DNA from: an uncultured Lachnospiraceae bacterium
GTDB lineage: Bacteria; Bacillota; Clostridia; Lachnospirales; Lachnospiraceae
Reading direction: 5' to 3'
Assembly (NCBI GenBank): GCA_910588965.1
Contig: CAJUSO010000013.1
Coordinates: forward strand, 5,015-69,014
DNA: 64,000 bases
Both the position numbers and the translations under genes were made by a program. Under the pieces are notes generated by a model that did not search any database, was not told where the DNA came from, and saw nothing but the letters and a program-made list of their open reading frames with translations. Shown here piece after piece: positions 17,245-25,694 of the stretch (the stretch's first letter is position 1; every line of letters starts with the position of its first letter).

Positions 17245-18270
17245 ATGGATTACAAACATTCAGGCGTAGACATTGAGGCGGGCTACAAGTCCGTGGAACT
17301 GATGAAGAAGCATGTGCAGCAGACCATGCGCCCGGAGGTACTGACTGGCCTGGGAGGGTTCTCCGGCGCATTTTCCATCGAAAAGTGCAAGGATATGGAA
17401 AAGCCTACGCTGGTATCAGGTACAGATGGGGTAGGCACCAAGCTGAAACTGGCCTTTTTATTAGATAAGCATGACACCATTGGGATTGACTGCGTGGCAA
17501 TGTGCGTGAATGATATTGCCTGTGCAGGCGGTGAGCCATTATTTTTCCTGGATTATATCGCATGCGGGAAGAATTATCCTGAGAAAATCGCGTCTATCGT
17601 AAGCGGTGTGTCCGAAGGCTGCATCCAGGCCGGCGCTGCCCTGATTGGAGGGGAGACAGCCGAGATGCCAGGCTTTTACCCAGAAGATGAATACGATTTA
17701 GCCGGCTTTGCGGTAGGCGTTGTGGATGAGAAGGACATTATTTCAGGCAAGGACGTGGCCGCAGGGGATATCTTGGTTGGCATGGCAAGCTCCGGCGTCC
17801 ATTCCAATGGCTTTTCCCTGGTCCGCAAAGTCTTTCCGATGGAAAAAGAGGCTTTAAATACATACCATGAGGCCTTGGGGATGACCTTAGGGGAGGCTTT
17901 GTTGGCTCCCACCAAAATCTATGTGAAAGCCTTGCGTTCCATCAAGGAGGCAGGCGTCCGCATCAAGGCCTGCAGCCACATTACGGGGGGAGGCTTCTAT
18001 GAAAACGTGCCCCGTATGCTGCCGGAAGGCAAACACGCGGTTATCAAGAAGGGCAGCTATGAAGTCCCAGCCATCTTTACCATGCTGGCAGAGGAAGGCC
18101 AGGTGGAAGAGAAGGTGATGTACAATACCTATAATATGGGGATTGGCATGGTATTGGCCGTGGATGGGGCGGACGTGGAAAGGGCAATGGAAGCCATCCG
18201 TGCCGCAGGCGAGACGCCCTATATCCTAGGCCAGGTGGAAGACGGGGAGAAAGGGGTAACAATATGCTAA
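17245..18270 (+). CDS. purM: phosphoribosylformylglycinamidine cyclo-ligase PurM (AIR synthetase)
   Basis: 341 aa, full length for PurM. Seen: [13 protein letters not shown] at the N-terminus, [25 protein letters not shown], and [16 protein letters not shown], all diagnostic. It catalyses ATP-dependent ring closure of FGAM to AIR. Ribosome site AGGAGGAAG is 6 bp before the ATG. The last 7 nt overlap the start of purN. Confidence 0.96.
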   Translation: MDYKHSGVDIEAGYKSVELMKKHVQQTMRPEVLTGLGGFSGAFSIEKCKDMEKPTLVSGTDGVGTKLKLAFLLDKHDTIGIDCVAMCVNDIACAGGEPLFFLDYIACGKNYPEKIASIVSGVSEGCIQAGAALIGGETAEMPGFYPEDEYDLAGFAVGVVDEKDIISGKDVAAGDILVGMASSGVHSNGFSLVRKVFPMEKEALNTYHEALGMTLGEALLAPTKIYVKALRSIKEAGVRIKACSHITGGGFYENVPRMLPEGKHAVIKKGSYEVPAIFTMLAEEGQVEEKVMYNTYNMGIGMVLAVDGADVERAMEAIRAAGETPYILGQVEDGEKGVTIC

Positions 18271-18893
18271 AGATTGTTGTCTGCGTGTCTGGCGGCGGCA
18301 CCAACCTCCAGGCCATGATAGACGGGATCCGGGATGGCGCCATTACCAATACAGAAATCCGCGCTGTTATCAGCAATAACCCTGGCGCCTATGCCTTGGA
18401 GCGGGCCAAAGCACATGGCATTGAAGGGATTTGCATTTCCCCGAAGCAATTTCCCGACCGTGCGGCTTTTAACCAGGCGTTCCTGGAGCAATTAAGCAGC
18501 TACAGCCCGGATTTGATTGTACTGGCTGGTTTTCTGGTAGTGCTTCCGGAGGCGATGGTCCGGCAGTACCCGAACCGTATTATCAACGTCCACCCATCCC
18601 TGATCCCATCCTTCTGCGGGACAGGCTATTATGGCCTGAAAGTGCATGAAGGCGTGCTGGACAGGGGCGTGAAGGTAACCGGTGCGACCGTGCATTTCGT
18701 CGATGAAGGCACAGACACGGGCCCAATCCTCCTGCAGCATCCTGTCATGGTGGAGCCGGACGACACGCCGGGGAGCCTGCAGCAGAGGGTAATGGAACAG
18801 GCAGAATGGAAGATACTGCCCCAGGCCGTTGACCTGATTGCCAATGGGAAAGTGGCTGTAAGGGATGGCAAGGCCATCATACTGGAACATTAG
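18264..18893 (+). CDS. purN: phosphoribosylglycinamide formyltransferase PurN
   Basis: 209 aa. N-terminal [13 protein letters not shown] binds the phosphate of GAR. The catalytic set is seen in [13 protein letters not shown] (Asn and His) and [12 protein letters not shown] (Asp). It transfers the formyl group from 10-formyl-THF to GAR. The start ATG lies inside the last codons of purM, so translation is coupled. Confidence 0.96.
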   Translation: MLKIVVCVSGGGTNLQAMIDGIRDGAITNTEIRAVISNNPGAYALERAKAHGIEGICISPKQFPDRAAFNQAFLEQLSSYSPDLIVLAGFLVVLPEAMVRQYPNRIINVHPSLIPSFCGTGYYGLKVHEGVLDRGVKVTGATVHFVDEGTDTGPILLQHPVMVEPDDTPGSLQQRVMEQAEWKILPQAVDLIANGKVAVRDGKAIILEH

Positions 18894-18914
18894 GAAGGGA
18901 GGAAGGGTTGGATT

Positions 18915-20186
18915 ATGAAACTATTAATTGTAGGAAGCGGCGGGCGTGAGCATGCGATTGCCCAAAGCGCAGCCAAGAGCCCTAAGGTGGACAAGATTTA
19001 CTGTGCGCCGGGAAATGCGGGGATTGGCCAAATCGCAGAATGTGTGCCGATTGGGGCAATGGAATTTGAAAAGTTAGCATCTTTTGCCAAGGAAGAGGGC
19101 ATTGATTTTACCATTGTCGGCATGGACGACCCCTTAGTGGGCGGCATTGTGGATGTATTTGAGGCCCAGGGATTAAGAGTATTCGGCCCGCGGAAGAATG
19201 CAGCCATCTTGGAAGGCAGCAAAGCATTTTCCAAAGGCCTGATGAAGAAATATAATATCCCCACGGCAGCCTATGAGGCTTTTGATGACCCGGCTAAGGC
19301 GCTGGCTTACCTGGAGACGGCCAAGATGCCTATCGTCCTCAAGGCGGACGGCCTTGCCCTGGGGAAAGGCGTGCTTATCTGCAGCACCTTGGAGGAGGCC
19401 AAAGCCGGCGTGAAGGAAATTATGGAGGATAAGAAATTCGGCTCTGCGGGCAACCAGATGGTGGTGGAGGAGTTTATGACAGGCCGGGAAGTCTCTGTCC
19501 TGTCCTTCGTGGATGGGAAGACCATCAAAATCATGTCTTCTGCCCAAGACCACAAGCGCGCCCAGGACGGCGACCAGGGCTTGAATACGGGCGGTATGGG
19601 AACTTTCTCGCCCAGTCCCTTCTATACCCGGGAAGTGGATGAATTCTGCCAGAAATATATTTACCAGCCGACGGTGGATGCTATGGCAGCAGAGGGGCGC
19701 CCGTTTACTGGGATTATATTTTTCGGCCTTATGCTGACCGAGGAAGGCCCCAAGGTCTTAGAATATAACGCCCGTTTCGGCGACCCGGAGGCGCAGGTGG
19801 TGCTTCCCCGCATGAAAACGGACATGATAGAAGTAATGGAAGCCTGTGTGGAAGGGAGGCTGGCAGACATAGATTTGCAGTTTGAGGACAATGCGGCGGT
19901 CTGCGTGGTGCTGGCTTCCGAGGGTTATCCTGTTTCTTATGAGAAGAACTTCCCAATTCAGGGCTTGGATAAATTTGATGCCCAGGAAGGATACTACTGC
20001 TTCCATGCCGGTACGGCAAACAAAGACGGCAGGATTGTCACGAATGGGGGCCGTGTCCTGGGGATTACGGCCAAGGGCGCAGATCTCAAGGAAGCCCGTG
20101 CCAATGCCTACCAGGCGACGGAGTGGGTGGGATTTCGCAATAAATATATGCGCCATGATATAGGGAAGGCAATCGACGAAGCATAG
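18915..20186 (+). CDS. purD: phosphoribosylamine-glycine ligase PurD (GAR synthetase)
   Basis: 423 aa, standard length. The N-terminal GSGGREHAIA motif, an ATP-grasp core (VLKADGLALGKGV) and NTGGMGTFSP with LEYNARFGDPEAQ identify PurD. It forms GAR from phosphoribosylamine, glycine and ATP, giving PurN its substrate. It is the last gene of the cluster, followed by a terminator. Confidence 0.96.
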   Translation: MKLLIVGSGGREHAIAQSAAKSPKVDKIYCAPGNAGIGQIAECVPIGAMEFEKLASFAKEEGIDFTIVGMDDPLVGGIVDVFEAQGLRVFGPRKNAAILEGSKAFSKGLMKKYNIPTAAYEAFDDPAKALAYLETAKMPIVLKADGLALGKGVLICSTLEEAKAGVKEIMEDKKFGSAGNQMVVEEFMTGREVSVLSFVDGKTIKIMSSAQDHKRAQDGDQGLNTGGMGTFSPSPFYTREVDEFCQKYIYQPTVDAMAAEGRPFTGIIFFGLMLTEEGPKVLEYNARFGDPEAQVVLPRMKTDMIEVMEACVEGRLADIDLQFEDNAAVCVVLASEGYPVSYEKNFPIQGLDKFDAQEGYYCFHAGTANKDGRIVTNGGRVLGITAKGADLKEARANAYQATEWVGFRNKYMRHDIGKAIDEA

Positions 20187-20208
20187 TTCCCAAGCAGTTG
20201 GGAAAGCA

Positions 20209-20252
20209 GGCCATGTTATTTCCGCCTAAGGGCGGGGATGGCATGGCTTTTC
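20209..20252 (+). terminator. terminator after purD
   Basis: GCCATG (20210-20215) pairs with CATGGC (20242-20247), with an inner CCGCC/GGCGG stem, followed by TTTTCCTTT. Confidence 0.7.
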
Positions 20253-20372
20253 CTTTATGGAACAAAAATTTTATAAAATCTTAATCTTTTTAACAGAAAT
20301 ATAGAAAGAAATTGTAAAATTTATCTGTTATAATCGGAGAAAATCATTTGTTCGTAAAGGAGAACCCTTATT

Positions 20373-21077
20373 TTGAAAGATAAAATTTTAGTTGTAGACG
20401 ATGAGAGGGAAATCGCCGATTTAGTGGCGTTCTATTTAGAAAGCGAAAATTTTAAAGTCATAACCTGTTATTCTGCCCAGGCAGCCCTAGAGCAGATTGC
20501 ATCCACCCAATTTGACCTTGCGATTTTAGATATTATGCTGCCGGATATCAATGGCTTTGAAATATGCAAGCATATCCGGGAGAGCCATACATATCCTGTC
20601 ATCATGCTGACAGCCAAAGACGAGGAGATTGATAAAATCCGCGGGCTGATGCTAGGCGCGGACGACTATATGACAAAGCCTTTCCGGCCATTAGAACTGA
20701 TGGCACGGGTCAAAGCCCAGCTGCGCCGTTACAAACGCTATAACCAGCCCAGCGCCGCAGCAGTAAAAGACAGTTCCCTTATCATCCATGGCGGCCTGGT
20801 CATGAATGTAAAGACCCATGAGTGCCTGCTGGATGAAAAGCCGTTGGTACTGACCCCTACGGAATTTTCAATCCTAAAGATGCTCTGTGAGCACAAGGGG
20901 GAGGTGGTCAGTTCGGAGGAACTGTTCCATGGGGTGTGGAAGGACGAGTATTACAGCAAGAGCAATAATACCATTACCGTCCATATCCGGCACCTGCGGG
21001 AGAAGATGCATGATTCGGTGGACAGCCCGAAATATATTAAGACCATATGGGGAGTGGGGTATAAAATTGAAAATTAA
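20373..21077 (+). CDS. VanR-like OmpR-family response regulator
   Basis: 234 aa starting at TTG (20373), chosen because AAAGGAG lies 10 bp upstream and the protein then begins MKDKILVVDDE. Receiver: acidic pair Asp9-Asp10, phospho-acceptor Asp53 in LAILDIMLPD, and Lys in DDYMTKPFRP. The C-terminal winged helix has TPTEFSILKMLCEHKGE and the NTITVHIRHLREKM recognition helix. The combination with a kinase bearing YLAHDIRTPLTS is typical of VanRS-like systems. No van resistance genes are nearby, so its targets are likely elsewhere in cell-envelope functions. Confidence 0.92.
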   Translation: MKDKILVVDDEREIADLVAFYLESENFKVITCYSAQAALEQIASTQFDLAILDIMLPDINGFEICKHIRESHTYPVIMLTAKDEEIDKIRGLMLGADDYMTKPFRPLELMARVKAQLRRYKRYNQPSAAAVKDSSLIIHGGLVMNVKTHECLLDEKPLVLTPTEFSILKMLCEHKGEVVSSEELFHGVWKDEYYSKSNNTITVHIRHLREKMHDSVDSPKYIKTIWGVGYKIEN

Positions 21078-22251
21078 AAAGAAGGGGGCGCGTCCTGTAT
21101 GGGAGCGGCTCCAAAAACGCAGGGAGAAAAAAGACAGCGGTTATTCCAAGCTCCGTTTTAAGATATTGATGCAGACGGTGGCCATCGTTGCCCTGACCTT
21201 CCTGATTATATTTGTCCTATACAGCCGCTTTTGGTTCGGGCGGGTGGGGGACTGGATTGTGAGCTTCCTGCAGGATGCGTTCCATTTGGAGTATTGGGAT
21301 GCGTGGAATATTTATAACTATGGGATGCGTGAGAATGCATACCTGATTATTTTTGCAGCAGTGGCAGTCTGTTTCCTGCTGCTGTTCCGCGTATCATTGT
21401 CCCGGTTTATCCGGTATTTTAATGAGATTGACCAGGGGCTTGACAAGCTTATCCAGGGATACGACAAAGAGATTTCGCTGTCCCAGGAAATGGCCCCTAT
21501 GGAGAGGAAGCTAAACGTCCTGCGCCAGACGCTGGAAAAGCGTGAGCTGGAGGCGAAACTGGCGGAAGAGCGCAAGAATAACCTGGTGATGTACCTGGCC
21601 CATGATATCCGTACGCCGCTGACTTCCGTGATTGGCTATTTGAGCCTGTTGGAAGAGGTGCCGGATATGCCGGCGGGGCAAAGGGCCAAATATGTGCATA
21701 TTACGTTAGAGAAGGCAAACCGCCTGGAAACCTTGATCCAGGAGTTTTTTGAGATTACCCGTTATAATATCCAGCAGATCCGCCTGGAAAAGGAGGAGAT
21801 TGACTTGTATTATATGCTGGTCCAGATGATAGAGGAGTTTTACCCATCCCTGGCAGAAAAGGGGAACAAGGCGGTGCTCCATGGCAAGGAAAACATAAAG
21901 GTGTATGGGGATCCGGTGAAATTGGCAAGGGTGTTTAACAACATCCTCAAGAATGCCATTGCCTATAGCTATCCCAATAGCCAGATTGATATATATGTGG
22001 AAGAGGAAATCCCAGCAGGCAGGACGGCCATCCGTTTCCAGAACCAGGGGAAGGCAATCCCGGAAGAAAAGCTGTCGGCAATCTTTGATAGGTTCTACCG
22101 CATGGATGAAGCCAGGAATTCCGATACGGGCGGGGCAGGGCTGGGGCTTGCGATTGCAAAAGAAATCGTGGACCTCCATGGAGGCAGGATTTTTGCCAGG
22201 AATGAGGAGGGGTATGTGGTATTCCAGGTAGAGCTCCCTCTGCTGGCTTAA
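21067..22251 (+). CDS. VanS-like sensor histidine kinase
   Basis: About 394 aa if translation starts at TTG 21067, which overlaps the last codons of the regulator gene; the next in-frame ATG is inside the first membrane helix. Two membrane helices (about 35-55 and 93-112) flank a short external loop, and a HAMP-like segment follows. The H box is YLAHDIRTPLTSVIGYLSLL, the N box NNILKNAIAYS, and a G box GGAGLGLAIAKEIV. Start overlap implies coupled production with the regulator. The ligand is unknown; glycopeptide sensing should not be assumed. Confidence 0.9.
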   Translation: MKIKKKGARPVWERLQKRREKKDSGYSKLRFKILMQTVAIVALTFLIIFVLYSRFWFGRVGDWIVSFLQDAFHLEYWDAWNIYNYGMRENAYLIIFAAVAVCFLLLFRVSLSRFIRYFNEIDQGLDKLIQGYDKEISLSQEMAPMERKLNVLRQTLEKRELEAKLAEERKNNLVMYLAHDIRTPLTSVIGYLSLLEEVPDMPAGQRAKYVHITLEKANRLETLIQEFFEITRYNIQQIRLEKEEIDLYYMLVQMIEEFYPSLAEKGNKAVLHGKENIKVYGDPVKLARVFNNILKNAIAYSYPNSQIDIYVEEEIPAGRTAIRFQNQGKAIPEEKLSAIFDRFYRMDEARNSDTGGAGLGLAIAKEIVDLHGGRIFARNEEGYVVFQVELPLLA

Positions 22252-22267
22252 CAGTTATTTGGGCATA

Positions 22268-22309
22268 GGCGGCTAAATATCCATGTACCTGCATTGGGAT
22301 TTAGCCGCC
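22268..22309. terminator. hairpin between convergent kinase and flavin reductase genes
   Basis: GGCGGCTAAAT (22268-22278) and ATTTAGCCGCC (22299-22309) form an 11-bp stem with a 20-nt loop. There is no T-run, so termination is inferred from position. Confidence 0.5.
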
Positions 22310-22364
22310 AAAGCGGTATCTTGGCATCCATGGATGGCATAACATTTTGTGCATGGAGCGCTCC

Positions 22365-22880
22365 TTACCGTGCCAGGATATCCAGGACCTCGCCCACATA
22401 CATGGTGTGGAAATTATTCTCTTCTTTCCCGGAATACCATTTCGGCATGATTTCCGGGTCTAGGAAATGCTGCCCGTCTATGGGCACGGCTGCCAGTTTC
22501 CTGCATGGGATCAGAAGGTTCCCTTCGTCGATATAGGGGAAGCCGCCGCGGAAATTTACGGTTAAGTTGGCAATCTTGAATTTATCCTCTTTCCTTCCGG
22601 TGGCAGTGCCGAAATACTGCAGCGCTGCCTTGTATTTTTTCTCAAAGAAGCAGCAGGAAAAATACTCCTCTTTGTCAATGAATTCTTTGGTATACCTGCT
22701 TTTGCGGATGAAGATATAGGCCACTTTTTTGCCCCAGAGGACGCCGAACCCGCCCCAGCTTGCAGTCAGGGCGTTGGCTTTTTCCTGGTTCCCGGCAACA
22801 ACCATCATCCATTCGTCTGCCAGCTTCGTGAAGGGGTTGATTTCAAAGAATTCGCTGGGGATGGGTTGAAATTGATGCAT
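22365..22880 (-). CDS. flavin reductase family protein
   Basis: 171 aa with the FMN-binding split-barrel layout: INPFTKLADEWMMVVAG, NALTASWGGFGVLWGKKVA (flavin-contacting loop) and IRKSRYTKEFID. Such proteins reduce free flavin or act as FMN oxidoreductases. Ribosome site AAAGGAG precedes the ATG. It is transcribed alone, convergent with the kinase gene and divergent from ilvE. Confidence 0.85.
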   Translation of the reverse strand: MHQFQPIPSEFFEINPFTKLADEWMMVVAGNQEKANALTASWGGFGVLWGKKVAYIFIRKSRYTKEFIDKEEYFSCCFFEKKYKAALQYFGTATGRKEDKFKIANLTVNFRGGFPYIDEGNLLIPCRKLAAVPIDGQHFLDPEIMPKWYSGKEENNFHTMYVGEVLDILAR

Positions 22881-23120
22881 AACAAAACTCCTTTGCTAAA
22901 ATATTGAAAACTTTTTGAAAGTATTTAATAGGTTGACATATTGAGTATACACCTATTTGCTTCGGTTTAGATATGCAGAAAAGTTATTGATATATCAAGA
23001 TTATATAAATAAAAGTTATGAAGATTATAAGCTATGGGAATAATCTTGACAGTTATGGAAAAAAGTATAATAATTGAGAAAAAGTAATTGCAGGATAGAA
23101 CAAGGAATGGAGGAGACGCC

Positions 23121-24185
23121 ATGGATATTAAATTTATAAAAAGGGATGCATTGAAAGAGAAGCCGGACCAGAAAAACCTGGGGTTTGGCAAGTATATGAC
23201 AGATTATATGTTCGTTATGGAGTGGGATAAAGGGGAAGGCTGGCATGATGCAAGGATTGAGCCATACGGACCGGTTGCCCTCAACCCTTCCTGCGTGACG
23301 CTCCACTATGCCCAGGAGACATTTGAAGGGCTCAAAGCTTACCGCACAAAGGAGGATAAGGTCTTGCTGTTCCGCCCGGAAATGAATGCCAAGAGGATGG
23401 TTACCTCCAATGAGAGGCTGTGCATGCCGGGGTTCCCAGAAGATATGTTTGTGGAAGCAGTTGAGGAACTGGTAAAGGTAGAACGGGACTGGATCCCTTC
23501 CGAACCCGGCACATCCTTGTACATCCGACCCTTTATGTTTGCGACAGAGGCTTTTCTGGGCGTGCATATGGCGGTGTCCTATAAATTTATGGTAATCTGC
23601 TGCCCGGTAGGCGCATATTATCCGGAAGGGCTGGATCCGGTGAAAATCCTGGTGGAGGATGAATTGGTCCGCGCAGTCAAAGGCGGGACAGGCTATACGA
23701 AATGCGGCGGCAATTATGCAGCCTCCATCTTAGGGCAGGTTAAGGCAGAGGCCAAAGGCTGTACCCAGGTACTCTGGCTGGACGGGGTAAACCGCAAATA
23801 TGTAGAGGAAGTGGGCACGATGAATATCATGTTCAAAATCAATGGGGAGATCTATACAGCGCCCATTGAGGGCACGGTGCTTCCAGGCGTTACGAGGGAT
23901 TCCATCATCCATATCCTAAAGGATTGGGGATACAAAGTAAATGAGACCCATCTGTCCATTGACGACCTGATGAAGGCCGGGCATGAGGGGACGTTAGAAG
24001 AAGCCTTTGGGACAGGGACGGCTGCTGTTATTTCCCCAGTAGGCGAATTTATGTATCAAGACGACGTAGTGACAGTGAATGATTTCAAGATAGGCGCACT
24101 GACCCAGAAGCTGTACGATTACCTGACCGGCATCCAATGGGGGGATGTAGAGGATAAGTATGGGTGGGTCCGGGAAGTGAAATAA
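23121..24185 (+). CDS. ilvE: branched-chain amino acid aminotransferase
   Basis: 354 aa from the ATG at 23121, chosen because TGGAGGAG is 6-7 bp upstream; an in-frame start 11 codons earlier has no such site. Motifs: GFGKYMTDYMFVMEW, YAQETFEGLKAYR, and GGTGYTKCGGNYAAS with the PLP-binding Lys, matching the eukaryotic/Firmicute-type BCAT group. It interconverts Leu, Ile and Val with their 2-oxo acids. It stands alone. A TTGACA lies at 23046 in the AT-rich 240-bp upstream region; no T-box leader is recognisable. Confidence 0.95.
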   Translation: MDIKFIKRDALKEKPDQKNLGFGKYMTDYMFVMEWDKGEGWHDARIEPYGPVALNPSCVTLHYAQETFEGLKAYRTKEDKVLLFRPEMNAKRMVTSNERLCMPGFPEDMFVEAVEELVKVERDWIPSEPGTSLYIRPFMFATEAFLGVHMAVSYKFMVICCPVGAYYPEGLDPVKILVEDELVRAVKGGTGYTKCGGNYAASILGQVKAEAKGCTQVLWLDGVNRKYVEEVGTMNIMFKINGEIYTAPIEGTVLPGVTRDSIIHILKDWGYKVNETHLSIDDLMKAGHEGTLEEAFGTGTAAVISPVGEFMYQDDVVTVNDFKIGALTQKLYDYLTGIQWGDVEDKYGWVREVK

Positions 24186-24212
24186 AGATACCAGGCTGCC
24201 AGGCAACAGAAG

Positions 24213-24288
24213 GGGCTGCCGCAAAAGAAGTATTTGATACCAGGAGCAATGCTTTGTATGGTATGCAGATGCTATTTTGTGGCAGCCC
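24213..24288. terminator. terminator hairpin between ilvE and SH3 gene
   Basis: GGGCTGCCGCAAAA (24213-24226) pairs with TTTTGTGGCAGCCC (24275-24288) apart from one G-T pair. The loop of about 48 nt can form an inner stem. It separates convergent genes. Confidence 0.7.
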
Positions 24289-24310
24289 TTACATTGTCTG
24301 CAGATTTGGT

Positions 24311-25129
24311 TTACAGTATCCGGATGTACCTGGAGGAAACATATCCTTTTACCGTGCGGCCGTTCTTCTTGAACTGGACATAGGCCCAGGTAGAGCCGTC
24401 GGGGGCTTTTTTGAAGCCCAGGACGGTGACGGACTGCCCGTGCTTCAGGTTGCTGGTTACCCTGGCGCCCATACCGGCATTGGCGCGGACATTCAGGCTG
24501 TTGGCTGTGACTTTTGCCTTCTGTTTCCTGCTTGGGCTGTCTTTCTGCAGCAGGCTGCTGGAAATATATCCCTTATAAGTGCGCCCATTCACGGTGCATT
24601 TGACATATTTCCAGTCTGCGCCGGCCTTGTCCCGGGCAGAGCAGATTATGGATACCGTGGTATTGGGGCTTAATGTAGTAAGTACGGGATGGGTTGTCCC
24701 TGCGTGCTTCCGTATATTGACACGTGCGCGTACCACGGCTTTTTGGGGGGCGGCCATCTTGGTGTATCCCCGGAGGGCTTTGGAAAATTTCCCATTTGAA
24801 ACCCTGCCGCCGCTCTTGCGGTAAGACCTCACTTTGTAATAATATTCCTGGCCGCTGGGCAGGTTCTTATTACAGAAGGCGCGCATGTGCGGGCTGACGT
24901 TCATTATCTTCCTGTATTCCCCATCATAGGCGGGGGAGCGGAAAACCTGGTAGCCGGAAATGCCGGACTGCCCGCTCCAGGAGATGTTGATGCTGCTCTG
25001 GGTGGTAACCCCGCATTTCATGCCGGATACTTTTTTGGGCGCTGCAAAAACAGTGGCCGGAAAAATGGCAAATAAGAGTACCCCACAGAGAATCAGAAAG
25101 GTTCTGGAAGATTTTTGTAAAATGTTCAT
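24311..25129 (-). CDS. secreted Fn3 plus double SH3b protein
   Basis: 272 aa from the ATG at 25127-25129, selected by AAGGAG upstream; the longer ORF would put the signal peptide inside. Signal peptide about 1-30 (FLILCGVLLFAIFPATVFA). Residues about 31-125 form a fibronectin type III-like domain (SINISWSGQSGISGYQVFRS). Two bacterial SH3 domains follow, opened by ARVNIRKHAGTTHPVL and NSLNVRANAGMGARV. It probably binds cell wall; no catalytic domain is present. A near-consensus promoter and palindromic boxes lie upstream. Confidence 0.85.
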   Translation of the reverse strand: MNILQKSSRTFLILCGVLLFAIFPATVFAAPKKVSGMKCGVTTQSSINISWSGQSGISGYQVFRSPAYDGEYRKIMNVSPHMRAFCNKNLPSGQEYYYKVRSYRKSGGRVSNGKFSKALRGYTKMAAPQKAVVRARVNIRKHAGTTHPVLTTLSPNTTVSIICSARDKAGADWKYVKCTVNGRTYKGYISSSLLQKDSPSRKQKAKVTANSLNVRANAGMGARVTSNLKHGQSVTVLGFKKAPDGSTWAYVQFKKNGRTVKGYVSSRYIRIL

Positions 25130-25178
25130 AACTGCCTCACTCCTTACTTCTTTATATTTGGTAGATTCTTCCAGGAAA

Positions 25179-25207
25179 AGTATAGGCCTTTTCCAGAAAT
25201 GTGTCAA
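25179..25207 (-). promoter_or_regulatory. sigma-A promoter of the Fn3-SH3 gene
   Basis: On the minus strand TTGACA (25207-25202), 17-bp spacer, TATACT (25184-25179). A TTTCTTAAGAAA palindrome sits just upstream, centred about 54 bp before the expected start of transcription. Confidence 0.75.
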
Positions 25208-25213
25208 TGTATA

Positions 25214-25292
25214 TCATAATTTCTTAAGAAAGATTATGGAGTTATATTACAAAAGGTTACAAAAACCGTGTTTCATAATTTCTTAAGAAAGA
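25214..25292. promoter_or_regulatory. two copies of a 20-bp palindromic box
   Basis: TCATAATTTCTTAAGAAAGA occurs at 25214-25233 and identically at 25273-25292, 59 bp apart. Each holds the perfect palindrome TTTCTTAAGAAA. A weaker third form, TTTCCTTAGAAA, starts at 25338. They lie between two divergent genes. Confidence 0.65.
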
Positions 25293-25395
25293 AATAGAAT
25301 GGAGTTAAAGATTTTTTCAGAAACTAATGTTACAATCTTTCCTTAGAAAATAGAGAAGGCGCAGCTGGATAGAGTGAGAAAGGAACGTGATAGTG

Positions 25396-25575
25396 ATGAG
25401 AAGGAAACAAGACAAGTTTGCATGCGTGAATGAGACCAAGAAACGGGGGACTATGGTGGTGTTTACCATCGCGGTGCTGGCCGTATGCATTAGCGGCGCG
25501 TTATATGCCAGGAAGCTGCAGATGGATGCGCGGTATATCAGCCAGGCCGTTCCCCAAGAATGCCGCGTTGCCTAA
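25396..25575 (+). CDS. small membrane protein, possibly truncated septum-initiator-like
   Basis: 59 aa from the ATG at 25396, with GAAAGGAAC upstream; the alternative GTG at 25387 is too close to the ribosome site. After a charged N-terminus there is one membrane helix (TMVVFTIAVLAVCISGALYA) and a short tail rich in Lys/Arg. The layout (basic, one TM, KLQ-type start of a coiled coil) resembles FtsL/DivIC proteins, but the coiled coil and C-terminal part are missing. Either a shortened relative or an unrelated small protein. Confidence 0.6.
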   Translation: MRRKQDKFACVNETKKRGTMVVFTIAVLAVCISGALYARKLQMDARYISQAVPQECRVA

Positions 25576-25593
25576 AAATAGGATAGCCGCCGG

Positions 25594-25640
25594 ATTTTAG
25601 TAAAAAAGGTCTTGCACTCTCTGGTGTATTTTAGTAAAAT
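25594..25640 (+). promoter_or_regulatory. lacLM promoter with paired operator-like repeats
   Basis: Promoter TTGCAC (25612-25617), 17 bp, TAAAAT (25635-25640). ATTTTAGTAAAA occurs at 25594-25605 and 25628-25639, 34 bp apart, flanking the -35 and covering the -10. Such placement suggests a repressor site. Confidence 0.55.
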
Positions 25641-25694
25641 GGTAAAACATAGGTAGAATCAGAGGTATGTTTTATTTTACTGGAGGAATGGTTT

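Noticed and set aside
20373..22251. vancomycin resistance locus
   Set aside because: Only VanRS-like regulators are present; no vanH, ligase, vanX or vanY-type genes follow.
22881..23120. T-box or other riboswitch before ilvE
   Set aside because: No T-box sequence, specifier loop or terminator-antiterminator pair seen; just AT-rich promoter-like DNA.
24164..24673. 169-codon plus-strand open frame
   Set aside because: It overlaps the ilvE end, a terminator and the antisense of the SH3 gene.
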